39,205 bases of DNA from an uncultured Prevotellaceae bacterium (GTDB taxonomy: Bacteria > Bacteroidota > Bacteroidia > Bacteroidales > Muribaculaceae): assembly GCA_937916085.1 (NCBI GenBank), contig CALGGO010000067.1:1-39205 (forward strand), read 5' to 3'. Shown one piece after another: positions 7,547-15,505 of the stretch. The position numbers were made by a program, and so were the translations under genes. Below the pieces are notes generated by a model. It worked only from the letters and a program-made list of their open reading frames with translations. It did not search any database and was not told where the DNA came from. How positions within the stretch are numbered: position 1 is the stretch's first letter; each line of letters starts with the position of its first letter.

Positions 7547-8734
7547 TCAAGGGATAAGGTTGTGGCTGCGGAACACTTTTTGAATCTTCTCCAAAGCAAA
7601 AGTCACCTGTTCGCGAGTGTGGGTAGCCATAAGGCTGAAGCGGATGAGCGTGTCATCAGGAGCGACAGCGGGCGAAACCACAGGATTTACAAAGATTCCC
7701 TCGTCGAGCAACTCACGGGTGATAAGGAACGTGAGGTTGTTGTCACGAATGAAAAGCGGGATGATTGGGGTCTCGGTGTGACCAATCTCGCAGCCCATCT
7801 GACGGAAGCCCTCAAGAGCGTAGTGGGTGTTCTCCCACAAGTGATCCTGACGCTCAGGCTCGGCAAGCATGATGTCGAGAGCGGCGCTCACAGCTGCAGT
7901 GGCGGCAGGTGTGATACTCGCGGTGAAAATATAACTGCGGCTGTGATGACGCAGGTAGTTAGTGATGACCTCATCGGTAGCGATGAAGCCACCCAACGAA
8001 GCAAACGACTTGCTGAATGTACCCATAATGAGGTCCACCTCGTCGGTCAGTCCAAAGTGGTCGCACACGCCGCGTCCGCCTTTGCCAAACACGCCAATGC
8101 CGTGAGCTTCATCAACCATGATACTGGCGTCATATTTATGTGCCAAGTCAACGATGTCGGGCAGTTTGCACACGTCACCTTCCATCGAGAACACGCCATC
8201 GGTAACGATGAGTTTCACCTTGTCGGGGTTGCACTTCTGGAGCTGCGCCTCAAGCGACGCCATGTCGTTGTGCTTATATTTTAGTGATTGTGAGAACGAC
8301 AAGCGACGGCCTTCAATGATAGATGCGTGATCCTGCTCGTCCCAGAGGATATAGTCCTCACGACCGGTAAGACACGACACAACACCGAGGTTCACCTCAA
8401 AGCCTGTGCTGTAAATCATAGCATCTTCCTTGCCGGCATAAGCGGCGAGCTTCTTCTCTAAGTCTTTGTGAATGTCAAGAGTACCATTAAGGAATGGCGA
8501 GCCAGCCATACCGGTGCCATACTTCTTTGTCGCCTCAATAGCCGCTTCACGCACACGAGGGTCGGTAACAAGACCTGAATAGCAGTTTGAGCCGAACATC
8601 AAAACCTTCTTGCCATTGATAATGACCTCGGTGTCCTGCTCACTTGAGATGGCTCGGAAATAAGGATAAATGCCTGCTGCTTTGGCCTTTTGAGGCTCAG
8701 TGTAGCTTGCCAACTTCTGTTGTAGTAGCTTCAT
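7547..8734 (-). CDS. spt: Serine palmitoyltransferase (alpha-oxoamine synthase)
   Basis: It condenses L-serine with a fatty acyl-CoA to 3-ketosphinganine, the entry step of bacterial sphingolipids; PLP-dependent, probably at the inner membrane face. The 395 residues match the Bacteroides enzyme throughout: GIYPYFRAI, MFGSNCYSGL, GTGMAGSPFLNGT, DEQDHASIIEGRR, VFSMEGD, MVDEAHGIGVFG and GTFSKSFASLGG, with the PLP lysine at Lys242. The closely related 2-amino-3-ketobutyrate CoA ligase and BioF are the alternatives; the IYPYFR start and the overall similarity to the Bacteroides Spt favour the sphingolipid enzyme. It is monocistronic, with a TACTTTTG box at 8787-8794 and a terminator at 7488-7520. 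Confidence 0.88.
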   Translation of the reverse strand: MKLLQQKLASYTEPQKAKAAGIYPYFRAISSEQDTEVIINGKKVLMFGSNCYSGLVTDPRVREAAIEATKKYGTGMAGSPFLNGTLDIHKDLEKKLAAYAGKEDAMIYSTGFEVNLGVVSCLTGREDYILWDEQDHASIIEGRRLSFSQSLKYKHNDMASLEAQLQKCNPDKVKLIVTDGVFSMEGDVCKLPDIVDLAHKYDASIMVDEAHGIGVFGKGGRGVCDHFGLTDEVDLIMGTFSKSFASLGGFIATDEVITNYLRHHSRSYIFTASITPAATAAVSAALDIMLAEPERQDHLWENTHYALEGFRQMGCEIGHTETPIIPLFIRDNNLTFLITRELLDEGIFVNPVVSPAVAPDDTLIRFSLMATHTREQVTFALEKIQKVFRSHNLIP

Positions 8735-8786
8735 AAAATCTTTTTATTGCGGTAGTATTAATATTATTACCTATTCTTTCAGCTTG

Positions 8787-8794
8787 CAAAAGTA
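8787..8794 (-). promoter_or_regulatory. -7 box (TACTTTTG) for spt
   Basis: TACTTTTG on the minus strand, about 50 bases before the spt ATG. A -33 TTTG at the usual spacing is not clear. The rest of 8735-8973 is AT-rich and holds repeat fragments but no gene. Confidence 0.5.
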
Positions 8795-8937
8795 CAAAAA
8801 AAATTGTTATAACTATAAAATTCCTTAATCTTTTGATGTAAAAAAGTATTAACGAGGGTTAAAGCAATGCATAATTCTCAATTCATAATGAATTCTCGCA
8901 TGCTTAAGTCTCATTATATTTAATTTGTCTGAAAAAA

Positions 8938-8967
8938 CTGACAACTGATAACTGATAACTGACAACT
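8938..8967. repeat. Dispersed repeat, CTGACAACTGATAAC family (copy 1)
   Basis: Built from short words CTGACAAC and CTGATAACT repeated head to tail. The same words recur before the permease gene at 30618-30657 and in reverse orientation at 26510-26534. A related ATGCATAATTC-type element lies just before it (8865-8889). Confidence 0.75.
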
Positions 8968-8973
8968 TTTCAC

Positions 8974-8981
8974 TACCTTTG
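8974..8981 (+). promoter_or_regulatory. -7 box (TACCTTTG) for uvrB
   Basis: A perfect TAnnTTTG box 25 bases before the uvrB ATG. The region where a -33 box would lie is occupied by the repeat at 8938-8967 and has no TTTG. Confidence 0.55.
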
Positions 8982-9006
8982 TGGCAAGTTTTATTTCTTG
9001 CTGATA

Positions 9007-11091
9007 ATGGATTTCAAGTTACATTCGCAATATGAGCCCACAGGTGACCAGCCGCAGGCTATCAAAGAGCTTGTGGATGGGGTAAACAGTGGCATGCCTT
9101 GCCAAACTTTGCTCGGCGTGACAGGTTCGGGAAAGACCTTCACGATGGCCAACGTCATCGCGCAGACCAACCGCCCCACCCTCGTGCTGTCACACAACAA
9201 AACACTTGCGGCCCAGCTCTATGCCGAGTTCAAGTCGTTTTTTCCTGAGAACTCGGTGCAGTATTTCGTGTCCTATTACGACTACTACCAACCCGAGGCC
9301 TATCTGCCATCGGTTGATAAATACATCGAGAAAGATCTCGCCATCAACAAAGAGATAGACCGCCTGCGCCTCGCCACCGTCACCGCCCTGCTCTCGGGCC
9401 GCCGCGACGTGATAGTGGTCTCGAGCGTGTCATGCCTTTATGGTATGGGAAATCCCGAGAATATCGAGACTAATATCGTGCACCTTAAAGTTGGTGACCG
9501 CATCGGGCGTGACGCATTCCTGCGCCGTCTTGTCGATGCCCTCTACTCCCGTAACGAGTATGAGCTCTCGATGGGCACTTTCAGGGTAAAGGGCGACACC
9601 GTCGATGTTATGATTGCCGACACCGATGCCGTGTTGCGGGTCATCTTTTGGGGCGACGAGATTGAGAGTATGGAGCTGCTTGACCCCTTGACTATGCTCC
9701 CCCGAGAGAATGTGGAAGGCTTCAACATCTATCCCGCCAACATCTTCGTAACCAGCAAGGAGAGCATGGCTAACGCCCTGGGGAAGATTGACGTTGACTT
9801 AGGCACTCAGGTTGATATGTTCTACCGCGAGAACCGACCAGTAGAGGCAAAGCGGCTGTATGAGCGTGTGACCTACGACCTTGAGATGATTCGCGAAGTG
9901 GGTTACTGCTCGGGAATAGAGAACTACTCCCGATATTTCGACGGACGCGAACCTGGCGCACGACCTTACTGTCTTCTTGACTATATGCCAAAAGACTTCC
10001 TTACCATCATTGACGAGAGCCACGCCACAGTGCCGCAGGTAAGGGCGATGTATGGCGGCGACCGTTCACGCAAAGACACACTTGTAAATTATGGGTTCCG
10101 CCTTGATGCCGCTCGTGACAACCGGCCGCTCACGTTCAGCGAGTTTGAGGCATTGACCCACCAAACCATCTACGTGAGCGCCACCCCAGCCGACTATGAA
10201 CTGGAGCGCTGCGAAGGTGTTGTCACCGAGCAAATACTTCGCCCGACAGGTCTTCTCGACCCGAAGATCTCAGTTCGCCCCTCGCTTGGACAAATCGACG
10301 ACCTCATCCATGAGATAGAGCTGCGAGTTGAGAACAAAGAGCGAGTTCTCGTTACCACACTCACCAAGCGCATGGCAGAGGAGCTCACAAATTATTTGGC
10401 AAAAATCGATGTCAAGTGCGCTTATATGCACAGCGACGTCGAGACAATGGATCGCATACAAATCATTGACGACCTGCGGCTTGGAGTGATTGACGTGCTA
10501 GTGGGCGTGAACCTGCTGCGCGAGGGTCTTGACCTGCCCGAAGTATCGCTTGTCGCCATCCTAGATGCCGACAAGGAAGGCTTCCTACGTTCGCACCGCG
10601 CCCTCACTCAGACGGCTGGTCGCGCCGCACGAAACCTTAACGGCGAGGTAATTATGTATGCCGACAAAATCACCGACTCGATGCAGCGCACTATCGACGA
10701 GACCGAGCGCCGACGCACCATGCAGCTCAAGTACAACGAGGAACACGGCATCACACCTCAAGCGATTGTCAAGGCGCGCAATGCCATCATTGGTATCGAC
10801 ACCAACATGAGCACTAGCGACGAGTCACGTCAACACGCTCGCCGCTACGAGAGCAACGTGGTAGATTTGTCGTCGCTCAAGAACCAGGTGGAGGCGGAGT
10901 TTGACCACACTGCCGGCATCGCCGCCGATCCAGTCATAGCCTACATGAAACCGCAAGATCTGGAGAAAACCATCGAGTACCTCAAAGCGCAGATGGTGGC
11001 TGCCGCCAAGAACATGGAATTCCTCGCAGCAGCTCAATATCGCGACGAAATCCTGAAACTACAAGAAAAACTGAAATCTCAAAATCAATAA
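9007..11091 (+). CDS. uvrB: Excinuclease ABC subunit B
   Basis: The damage-verifying helicase-like subunit of nucleotide excision repair. I chose the ATG at 9007, because the N-terminus MDFKLHSQYEPTGDQPQAI aligns with the family; the in-frame TTG at 8998 would add three residues. The 694 residues include Walker A GVTGSGKT (37-44), the damage-probing beta-hairpin YYDYYQPEAYLP, DESH box, the helicase segments NLLREGLDLPEVSLVAILDADKEGFLRS (in two blocks), QTAGRAARN, and a C-terminal UVR domain (IEYLKAQMVAAAKNMEF region) for UvrC contact. The ygiQ-family gene follows 48 bases later with a small hairpin repeat between. Confidence 0.97.
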   Translation: MDFKLHSQYEPTGDQPQAIKELVDGVNSGMPCQTLLGVTGSGKTFTMANVIAQTNRPTLVLSHNKTLAAQLYAEFKSFFPENSVQYFVSYYDYYQPEAYLPSVDKYIEKDLAINKEIDRLRLATVTALLSGRRDVIVVSSVSCLYGMGNPENIETNIVHLKVGDRIGRDAFLRRLVDALYSRNEYELSMGTFRVKGDTVDVMIADTDAVLRVIFWGDEIESMELLDPLTMLPRENVEGFNIYPANIFVTSKESMANALGKIDVDLGTQVDMFYRENRPVEAKRLYERVTYDLEMIREVGYCSGIENYSRYFDGREPGARPYCLLDYMPKDFLTIIDESHATVPQVRAMYGGDRSRKDTLVNYGFRLDAARDNRPLTFSEFEALTHQTIYVSATPADYELERCEGVVTEQILRPTGLLDPKISVRPSLGQIDDLIHEIELRVENKERVLVTTLTKRMAEELTNYLAKIDVKCAYMHSDVETMDRIQIIDDLRLGVIDVLVGVNLLREGLDLPEVSLVAILDADKEGFLRSHRALTQTAGRAARNLNGEVIMYADKITDSMQRTIDETERRRTMQLKYNEEHGITPQAIVKARNAIIGIDTNMSTSDESRQHARRYESNVVDLSSLKNQVEAEFDHTAGIAADPVIAYMKPQDLEKTIEYLKAQMVAAAKNMEFLAAAQYRDEILKLQEKLKSQNQ

Positions 11092-11100
11092 CAACGTTCT

Positions 11101-11123
11101 GTATGTTGCGTTGTCAACGCAAC
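11101..11123. repeat. 23-nt intergenic hairpin repeat (copy 1)
   Basis: A stem of GTTGCGTT and AACGCAAC around a three-base loop, preceded by GTAT. An identical 23-nt copy is at 17629-17651, also between two plus-strand genes and also followed by a run of A. As the T-run needed for a plus-strand terminator is missing, it is more likely a dispersed small palindrome or an mRNA processing/stability hairpin. Confidence 0.8.
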
Positions 11124-11139
11124 TAAAAAACTGATTACC

Positions 11140-12963
11140 ATGCACATCGAAGGTCAATGGCTGCCCACCACCAAGAAAGAGATTGAGCATCTCGGGTGGA
11201 ATCACATCGACGTGATATTATTCACGGGCGATGCCTATATCGACCACCCTTCGATGGGTACAGCGGTGATAGGCCGCACTCTCGAGGCGCATGGTTACAA
11301 CGTGGCAGTAGTGCCACAACCCAACTGGCGTGATGACCTGCGTGATTTCAAGAAACTGGGCAAGCCGAGGCTGTTCTTCGGCGTGTCGGCAGGTGCGATG
11401 GACTCGATGGTGAATCACTACACCGCAAACCGCCGACGTCGCAGCGACGATGCCTATACCCCCGATGGCCGTGCCGGTGCTCGCCCCGACTACCCTACCA
11501 TTGTCTATAGCGAAATTCTCAAAAAGCTGTTTCCTGATGTGCCTGTGGTGGCTGGCGGCATAGAGGCTTCGATGCGGCGCCTGTCGCACTACGACTACTG
11601 GCAAGACCGCCTGATGCCGTCGATAATGGACACTGCGCCAGTCGATATCATCACTTACGGCATGGGTGAGCTGGCGACAATCGCCATTGCCGATGCGTTG
11701 AGTGCCGGTGCAAAAATCGAGGATTTGACCTATATTCCGCAAACTGTTGTTCGTCGCCCTTTGAGCGAGATTCCTGTCAAGAACGATGAAGAGAATATTG
11801 TGCTTCATTCTTATGACGAATGCAAGCACAACAAGCGATGCCAAGCCGAGAATTTTCGCAACATAGAGATTGAGAGCAACCGCTGGCACGGACACACCCT
11901 GTGGCAAGCCACTGGTAACGTTGCGATTAAAGTCAATCCTATGAATCCGCCCATGACAACCGAGCAGATAGATGCCTCGTTCGACCTGCCATATACCCGC
12001 CTGCCTCATCCCCGCTATCGAGGAAAGCGTATTCCCGCCTACGAGATGATTCGTCACTCGGTGTGCATGCACCGCGGATGCTTCGGGGGGTGCGCTTTCT
12101 GTACTATCAGCGCACATCAGGGCAAATTCATAGCTTCTCGAAGTAAGGAGTCAATTATGCGCGAGGTGAAACAGGTTACTCAAATGGATGACTTCAAAGG
12201 CTACATCAGCGACCTGGGCGGTCCCAGCGCAAACATGTACGCCATGCATGGTCAAGATTTGGAGCGATGCAAGAAGTGCACACGCCCCTCTTGCCTGCAT
12301 CCCAAGCCCTGCCCCAACCTCAACAACGACCATCGCCCGTTACTCGACATCTACCACAGCGTGGATGCCCTGCCACAGGTCAAAAAGTCGTTCATTGGCA
12401 GCGGAGTGCGCTACGACCTGTCAATGCATAAATGTGGCGACCCCGAGATTGACAAAGCCAATGCCCAATACAACGAGGAGCTTATTCGTTTCCATGTCTC
12501 AGGACGATTAAAAGTGGCTCCCGAGCACACCAGCGACGAGGTTCTTAATGTGATGCGCAAACCGTCTTTTGCGCAGTTTGTGCAGTTCAAGCGCATCTTC
12601 GACCGAGTGAATGCCAAATACCATCTCAATCAGCAACTTATACCCTATTTCATTTCCTCTCACCCCGCCTGTCAAGAGATGGACATGGCAGAACTCGCAG
12701 CACTTACTAAGGAACTCAACTTCCATCTCGAACAAGTGCAAGACTTCACCCCAACCCCCATGACAGTCGCAACCGAGGCGTTTTACACAGGCCTCCAACC
12801 TTATACCCTCCAACCCATCTACACCGCACATACCAAAGAGGAAAAACTCGCCCAGCGCAAGTATTTCTTCTGGTACGACAAAAAGTACAAAGCCGACATC
12901 ATCAAGTCACTCAAGAAGATGCACCGTCGCGACCTTATAGAGAAACTCTACCCCAAAAAGTGA
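11140..12963 (+). CDS. YgiQ-family radical SAM protein
   Basis: The 607-residue protein is full length for the family. The N-terminal B12-binding-like UPF0313 region shows DVILFTGDAYIDHPS and VVAGGIEASMRRLSHYDYW (about 136-154). The radical SAM cluster site is Cys314-x3-Cys318-x2-Cys321 in RGCFGGCAFC. Two further cysteine groups (CKKCTRPSCLHPKPC, about 379-393) lie after it, as is usual in this family. The reaction is unknown. The ATG at 11140 gives the usual N-terminus. Its position after uvrB with a 48-base gap suggests co-transcription. Confidence 0.9.
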   Translation: MHIEGQWLPTTKKEIEHLGWNHIDVILFTGDAYIDHPSMGTAVIGRTLEAHGYNVAVVPQPNWRDDLRDFKKLGKPRLFFGVSAGAMDSMVNHYTANRRRRSDDAYTPDGRAGARPDYPTIVYSEILKKLFPDVPVVAGGIEASMRRLSHYDYWQDRLMPSIMDTAPVDIITYGMGELATIAIADALSAGAKIEDLTYIPQTVVRRPLSEIPVKNDEENIVLHSYDECKHNKRCQAENFRNIEIESNRWHGHTLWQATGNVAIKVNPMNPPMTTEQIDASFDLPYTRLPHPRYRGKRIPAYEMIRHSVCMHRGCFGGCAFCTISAHQGKFIASRSKESIMREVKQVTQMDDFKGYISDLGGPSANMYAMHGQDLERCKKCTRPSCLHPKPCPNLNNDHRPLLDIYHSVDALPQVKKSFIGSGVRYDLSMHKCGDPEIDKANAQYNEELIRFHVSGRLKVAPEHTSDEVLNVMRKPSFAQFVQFKRIFDRVNAKYHLNQQLIPYFISSHPACQEMDMAELAALTKELNFHLEQVQDFTPTPMTVATEAFYTGLQPYTLQPIYTAHTKEEKLAQRKYFFWYDKKYKADIIKSLKKMHRRDLIEKLYPKK

Positions 12964-12968
12964 TAAAA

Positions 12969-13100
12969 AGCTGACGAGCCGACGAGGAACAAGCAAAAAA
13001 GGCAATGCGCTTTGCGCAGTTTAGTGTTTAGAGTGCATAACCTTTAATCACTTCACTGTCTTTTATAAACGAACAACGATATACACTTGTCTCGTCAGCT
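12969..13100. repeat. Dispersed AGCTGACGAG...CTCGTCAGCT repeat (copy A)
   Basis: Perfect 10-bp inverted arms, AGCTGACGAG at 12969-12978 and CTCGTCAGCT at 13091-13100. Between them are the words GGCAATGCGC and ACACTTGTCTCGTC that recur in the other copies (16349-16410, 18945-19022, 35491-35549, 37118-37176). It fills most of the gap between the ygiQ-family gene and the sigma factor. Confidence 0.7.
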
Positions 13101-13135
13101 CGTTAGCCAATAACTGATAAATTTTGTTAAAGACT

Positions 13136-13160
13136 GACGCAAAAGCACTTCTTTTGCGTC
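13136..13160 (+). promoter_or_regulatory. 10-bp hairpin just before the ECF sigma gene
   Basis: GACGCAAAAG (13136-13145), loop CACTT, CTTTTGCGTC (13151-13160): a perfect stem ending ten bases before the sigma ATG. An AAATTTTG box at 13119-13126 resembles the Bacteroidetes -7 element, which would place the hairpin at the very 5' end of the mRNA. A 5' stability hairpin, translation control or a weak terminator are all possible. Confidence 0.6.
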
Positions 13161-13170
13161 TTAATAACGT

Positions 13171-13674
13171 ATGGATGAGCAAGAGTTTGAAAAGATAGCT
13201 GTCGCATTGCGTAAGAAGGCAATCGCCACCTGCTTAGGGTGCGGCGCCGACGCAATGCAGGCCGAAGATGTGGCGCAAGACGTGTTGCTGCGGTTGTGGC
13301 AGATGCGCGACACTCTTGACCGCTATCGCTCTCTCGATGCTCTCGTGGTGGTAATGGCACGCAACAACCTCGCATCTCTGCACCGCAAGGAGCGCAATGT
13401 CCCCATCATGTCGGTCAACAACAAGCAGTTGCAGTCGCAGCTCATCACCCCCGACGAGTCGCTCATCTCATCACAAGAAGTGGCATGGCTCAACGAAGCC
13501 ATCAAACGGTTACCCAGCACGCAATATGCAGTGCTTCACATGCGCCAAGTGGAATGTCGCGACTACGACGAAATAGCCCATCGTCTTGGCATTGAGAGCA
13601 GTACAGCACGTAGCTTGCTATCAAGAGCACGCATTAAATTACTAGAAGAGATTAAGAAAAGAAACACACTATGA
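13171..13674 (+). CDS. ECF-type RNA polymerase sigma factor
   Basis: The 167-residue protein has region 2 (AEDVAQDVLLRLWQMRDTLD, then LVVVMARNNLASLHRK) and region 4 (LPSTQYAVLHMRQVECRDYD, then IAHRLGIESSTARSLLSRAR), with no region 3, as in extracytoplasmic-function sigma factors of Bacteroidetes. It should direct RNA polymerase to an unknown set of promoters. The stop overlaps the next ATG by 4 bases, coupling it to a membrane protein that is likely its anti-sigma factor. A hairpin sits directly upstream at 13136-13160. Confidence 0.9.
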   Translation: MDEQEFEKIAVALRKKAIATCLGCGADAMQAEDVAQDVLLRLWQMRDTLDRYRSLDALVVVMARNNLASLHRKERNVPIMSVNNKQLQSQLITPDESLISSQEVAWLNEAIKRLPSTQYAVLHMRQVECRDYDEIAHRLGIESSTARSLLSRARIKLLEEIKKRNTL

Positions 13675-14321
13675 AGAATCACAATCAACACATAGAATCG
13701 CTGCTTGAGCAGTTTATGCTTGGCGAGACCTCTCTTGAGCAAGAACGGGAGTTGAGTGAGTTTTTCGCTAACTCATCATCGATTCCCAAGGAATGGGAGG
13801 CCTATAGAGAAATGTTCGCCTACTTCGACGCAGGAATGCCGCTTTTGGAAAAAAAGCCCAAGCGCAGCTTCGCCCGACCACTTTGGACTCTCATGGCTAT
13901 TGCGGCTGCTGCGGCTATTGCCATTATGGTAGCGCCACATCTGCAACGTGCTCCCATAAAAGTGCAAACCACTATACCACCACATATTACGACTGAGAAC
14001 AGCAACAAAACAACACCCGACACTATCGTCACGCCAGAGCAGTCCCCACAAACTCCTCTCTTGGCAAAACAAGAACACAAGACCACAAAAGAAAAAGTGA
14101 GAATTACATCTCATCAAGCCCCACTCGACAGCATCGAGATAGAACGCGAGAAAGGCGAGATGGAACAGGCTCAGCAAGAGCTGATGGCCGACAAGTTCAT
14201 CATTGAGCAAGAACGTCAAGAGATTCTTGACGAGCAATACGCCACCCGAGCACAAGCGCAAATAGCGCAACAGGCGATGCAAAACGAGAACCCGCAATTC
14301 ATCAATGTAGTATTCAAATAA
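13671..14321 (+). CDS. Putative anti-sigma factor, single-pass membrane protein
   Basis: The 216-residue protein has a cytoplasmic N-terminal helical region (residues 1-65; HIESLLEQFMLGETSLEQER and WEAYREMFAYF), one membrane segment (about 71-88, LWTLMAIAAAAAIAIMVAP), then a Thr/Pro-rich stretch and a long charged helix (about 148-205, Glu/Gln-rich) that may form a coiled coil in the periplasm. Position directly after an ECF sigma gene with a 4-base overlap, and the cytoplasm-membrane-periplasm layout, are those of an anti-sigma factor. There is no zinc-binding HxxxCxxC motif. No named domain is recognised. Confidence 0.65.
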   Translation: MKNHNQHIESLLEQFMLGETSLEQERELSEFFANSSSIPKEWEAYREMFAYFDAGMPLLEKKPKRSFARPLWTLMAIAAAAAIAIMVAPHLQRAPIKVQTTIPPHITTENSNKTTPDTIVTPEQSPQTPLLAKQEHKTTKEKVRITSHQAPLDSIEIEREKGEMEQAQQELMADKFIIEQERQEILDEQYATRAQAQIAQQAMQNENPQFINVVFK

Positions 14322-14338
14322 CAATCCCGATAACAAGT

Positions 14339-14373
14339 AACTCAGAACTCAAAACTAAAAACTCAAAACTCAT
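14339..14373. repeat. Simple intergenic repeat (AACTCAAAACT words)
   Basis: Words ACTCAGAACTCAAAACTAAA are repeated with small changes directly before the ATG at 14379. It resembles the other low-complexity spacers in this window. Confidence 0.55.
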
Positions 14374-14378
14374 AAGAT

Positions 14379-15479
14379 ATGAAAAATCTATTTATCACAA
14401 TCATTATGGCAGCAGCGATGGCTATACTCGCCGTCTTTGGCTGCGTTGCGCAAGAAAATGTCTCTAAAGCCTTCAACAATTTCACACAAGAGATTTCGCA
14501 AGGTAAGAACATCTATACCATGTGTAAATCTATCGACTACCGCGACAGGGAGAGCGGTGACGTCACAGGGGTGTGCCTTGTCAATGAGTTCAAAATCAGC
14601 AAACGCGACAAGCACTTAATTACCGACTTGACACATGCCATGACGCAAGACAGCGAGAATGCCTATCACAGCGCCTCGGGAAAGGCGGGCAGCAAAGGCA
14701 TAACCTACGCTATAGCCTACGGCACCGGCAAGAACGACTTTGAGCTGATTGGTGCCGACGAAGACATGAATTTCATGGTAGTGTGCTTCAAGGACAAACG
14801 ACAGAACGACTTCCGCACAAGCTATGCTATTGAATGGAAGCAAGATAATGATGGCTATTACACTGGCAAGATTTACAAAATCTTTGGCAAGAAGCCTCAA
14901 GATCTAGTAAGCCGCAACAGCTCTCGAAGTAGTAGCAGCAGTAGTAGCAGCAGTAGCAGTAGCGGCAACCACAAGAGCACAATGTTTTACAGCAGCAACG
15001 GCAACGGCAGCTTCACCCTTAATGTGGACAGCTTGATAGACTTGAACGATCTCAAGAGCCTAGAGACACTGCAAGACCTGCCTCAGCAGCTCGAAGGATT
15101 AAACGAAAAACTAAGCAACGGCTACAGCTTCAAGATTTACTCTAACGGGAGAAACGATGAAAGCAGCATGGACAACTCCACATGGCTCACCACTTTTGCT
15201 ATGTACTGTAACAAATTCAAGACAAAGGTGAAAGACTCGCCTAGCAAAGGCTCGGTATATGCCAACGAGCTACTGCAAATGTGCAAACAAGCCAATGGGA
15301 TAATCACCGAGAGCGAGAAAAAACTCTGCGTCAAAACCCTGAAAGAGTGTCAAAAATGCACCAGCGACACATTCGTCACAGGACTACTCGAAGAGGCCAT
15401 CAACTGGCTCAACGGCAAGTACAAAGCGCAGAGCAACAACACAACACTCAAAAGCCGGAGCTTTTTCATGTTTGCCTAA
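14379..15479 (+). CDS. Secreted protein with a poly-serine linker, third gene of the sigma/anti-sigma cassette
   Basis: The 366-residue protein has a signal peptide (about 1-25); a cysteine at 22 (VFGC) could make it a lipoprotein, but cleavage after CVAQ is equally possible. Residues 26-178 form a mixed fold with DLTHAMTQDSENAYHS and GKNDFELIGADEDMNFMVV. Then come 12 consecutive serines encoded by AGT/AGC repeats (14928-14963), and a second domain (about 205-366) with five cysteines (CNKFKT, CKQANG, CVKTLKECQKC). No family is recognised. Being next to the sigma/anti-sigma pair, it may be a target or sensor of that system (inference). Confidence 0.75.
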   Translation: MKNLFITIIMAAAMAILAVFGCVAQENVSKAFNNFTQEISQGKNIYTMCKSIDYRDRESGDVTGVCLVNEFKISKRDKHLITDLTHAMTQDSENAYHSASGKAGSKGITYAIAYGTGKNDFELIGADEDMNFMVVCFKDKRQNDFRTSYAIEWKQDNDGYYTGKIYKIFGKKPQDLVSRNSSRSSSSSSSSSSSSGNHKSTMFYSSNGNGSFTLNVDSLIDLNDLKSLETLQDLPQQLEGLNEKLSNGYSFKIYSNGRNDESSMDNSTWLTTFAMYCNKFKTKVKDSPSKGSVYANELLQMCKQANGIITESEKKLCVKTLKECQKCTSDTFVTGLLEEAINWLNGKYKAQSNNTTLKSRSFFMFA

Positions 15480-15505
15480 TCCCAAATCAGTCAAAATTAC
15501 CTGCT

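Noticed and set aside
7532..8284. 250-codon plus-strand reading frame
   Set aside because: It is antisense to spt, has no family resemblance, and its codons mirror the real gene.
11218..12117. 299-codon minus-strand reading frame
   Set aside because: Shadow of the YgiQ-family gene; His/Arg-rich composition typical of an antisense frame.
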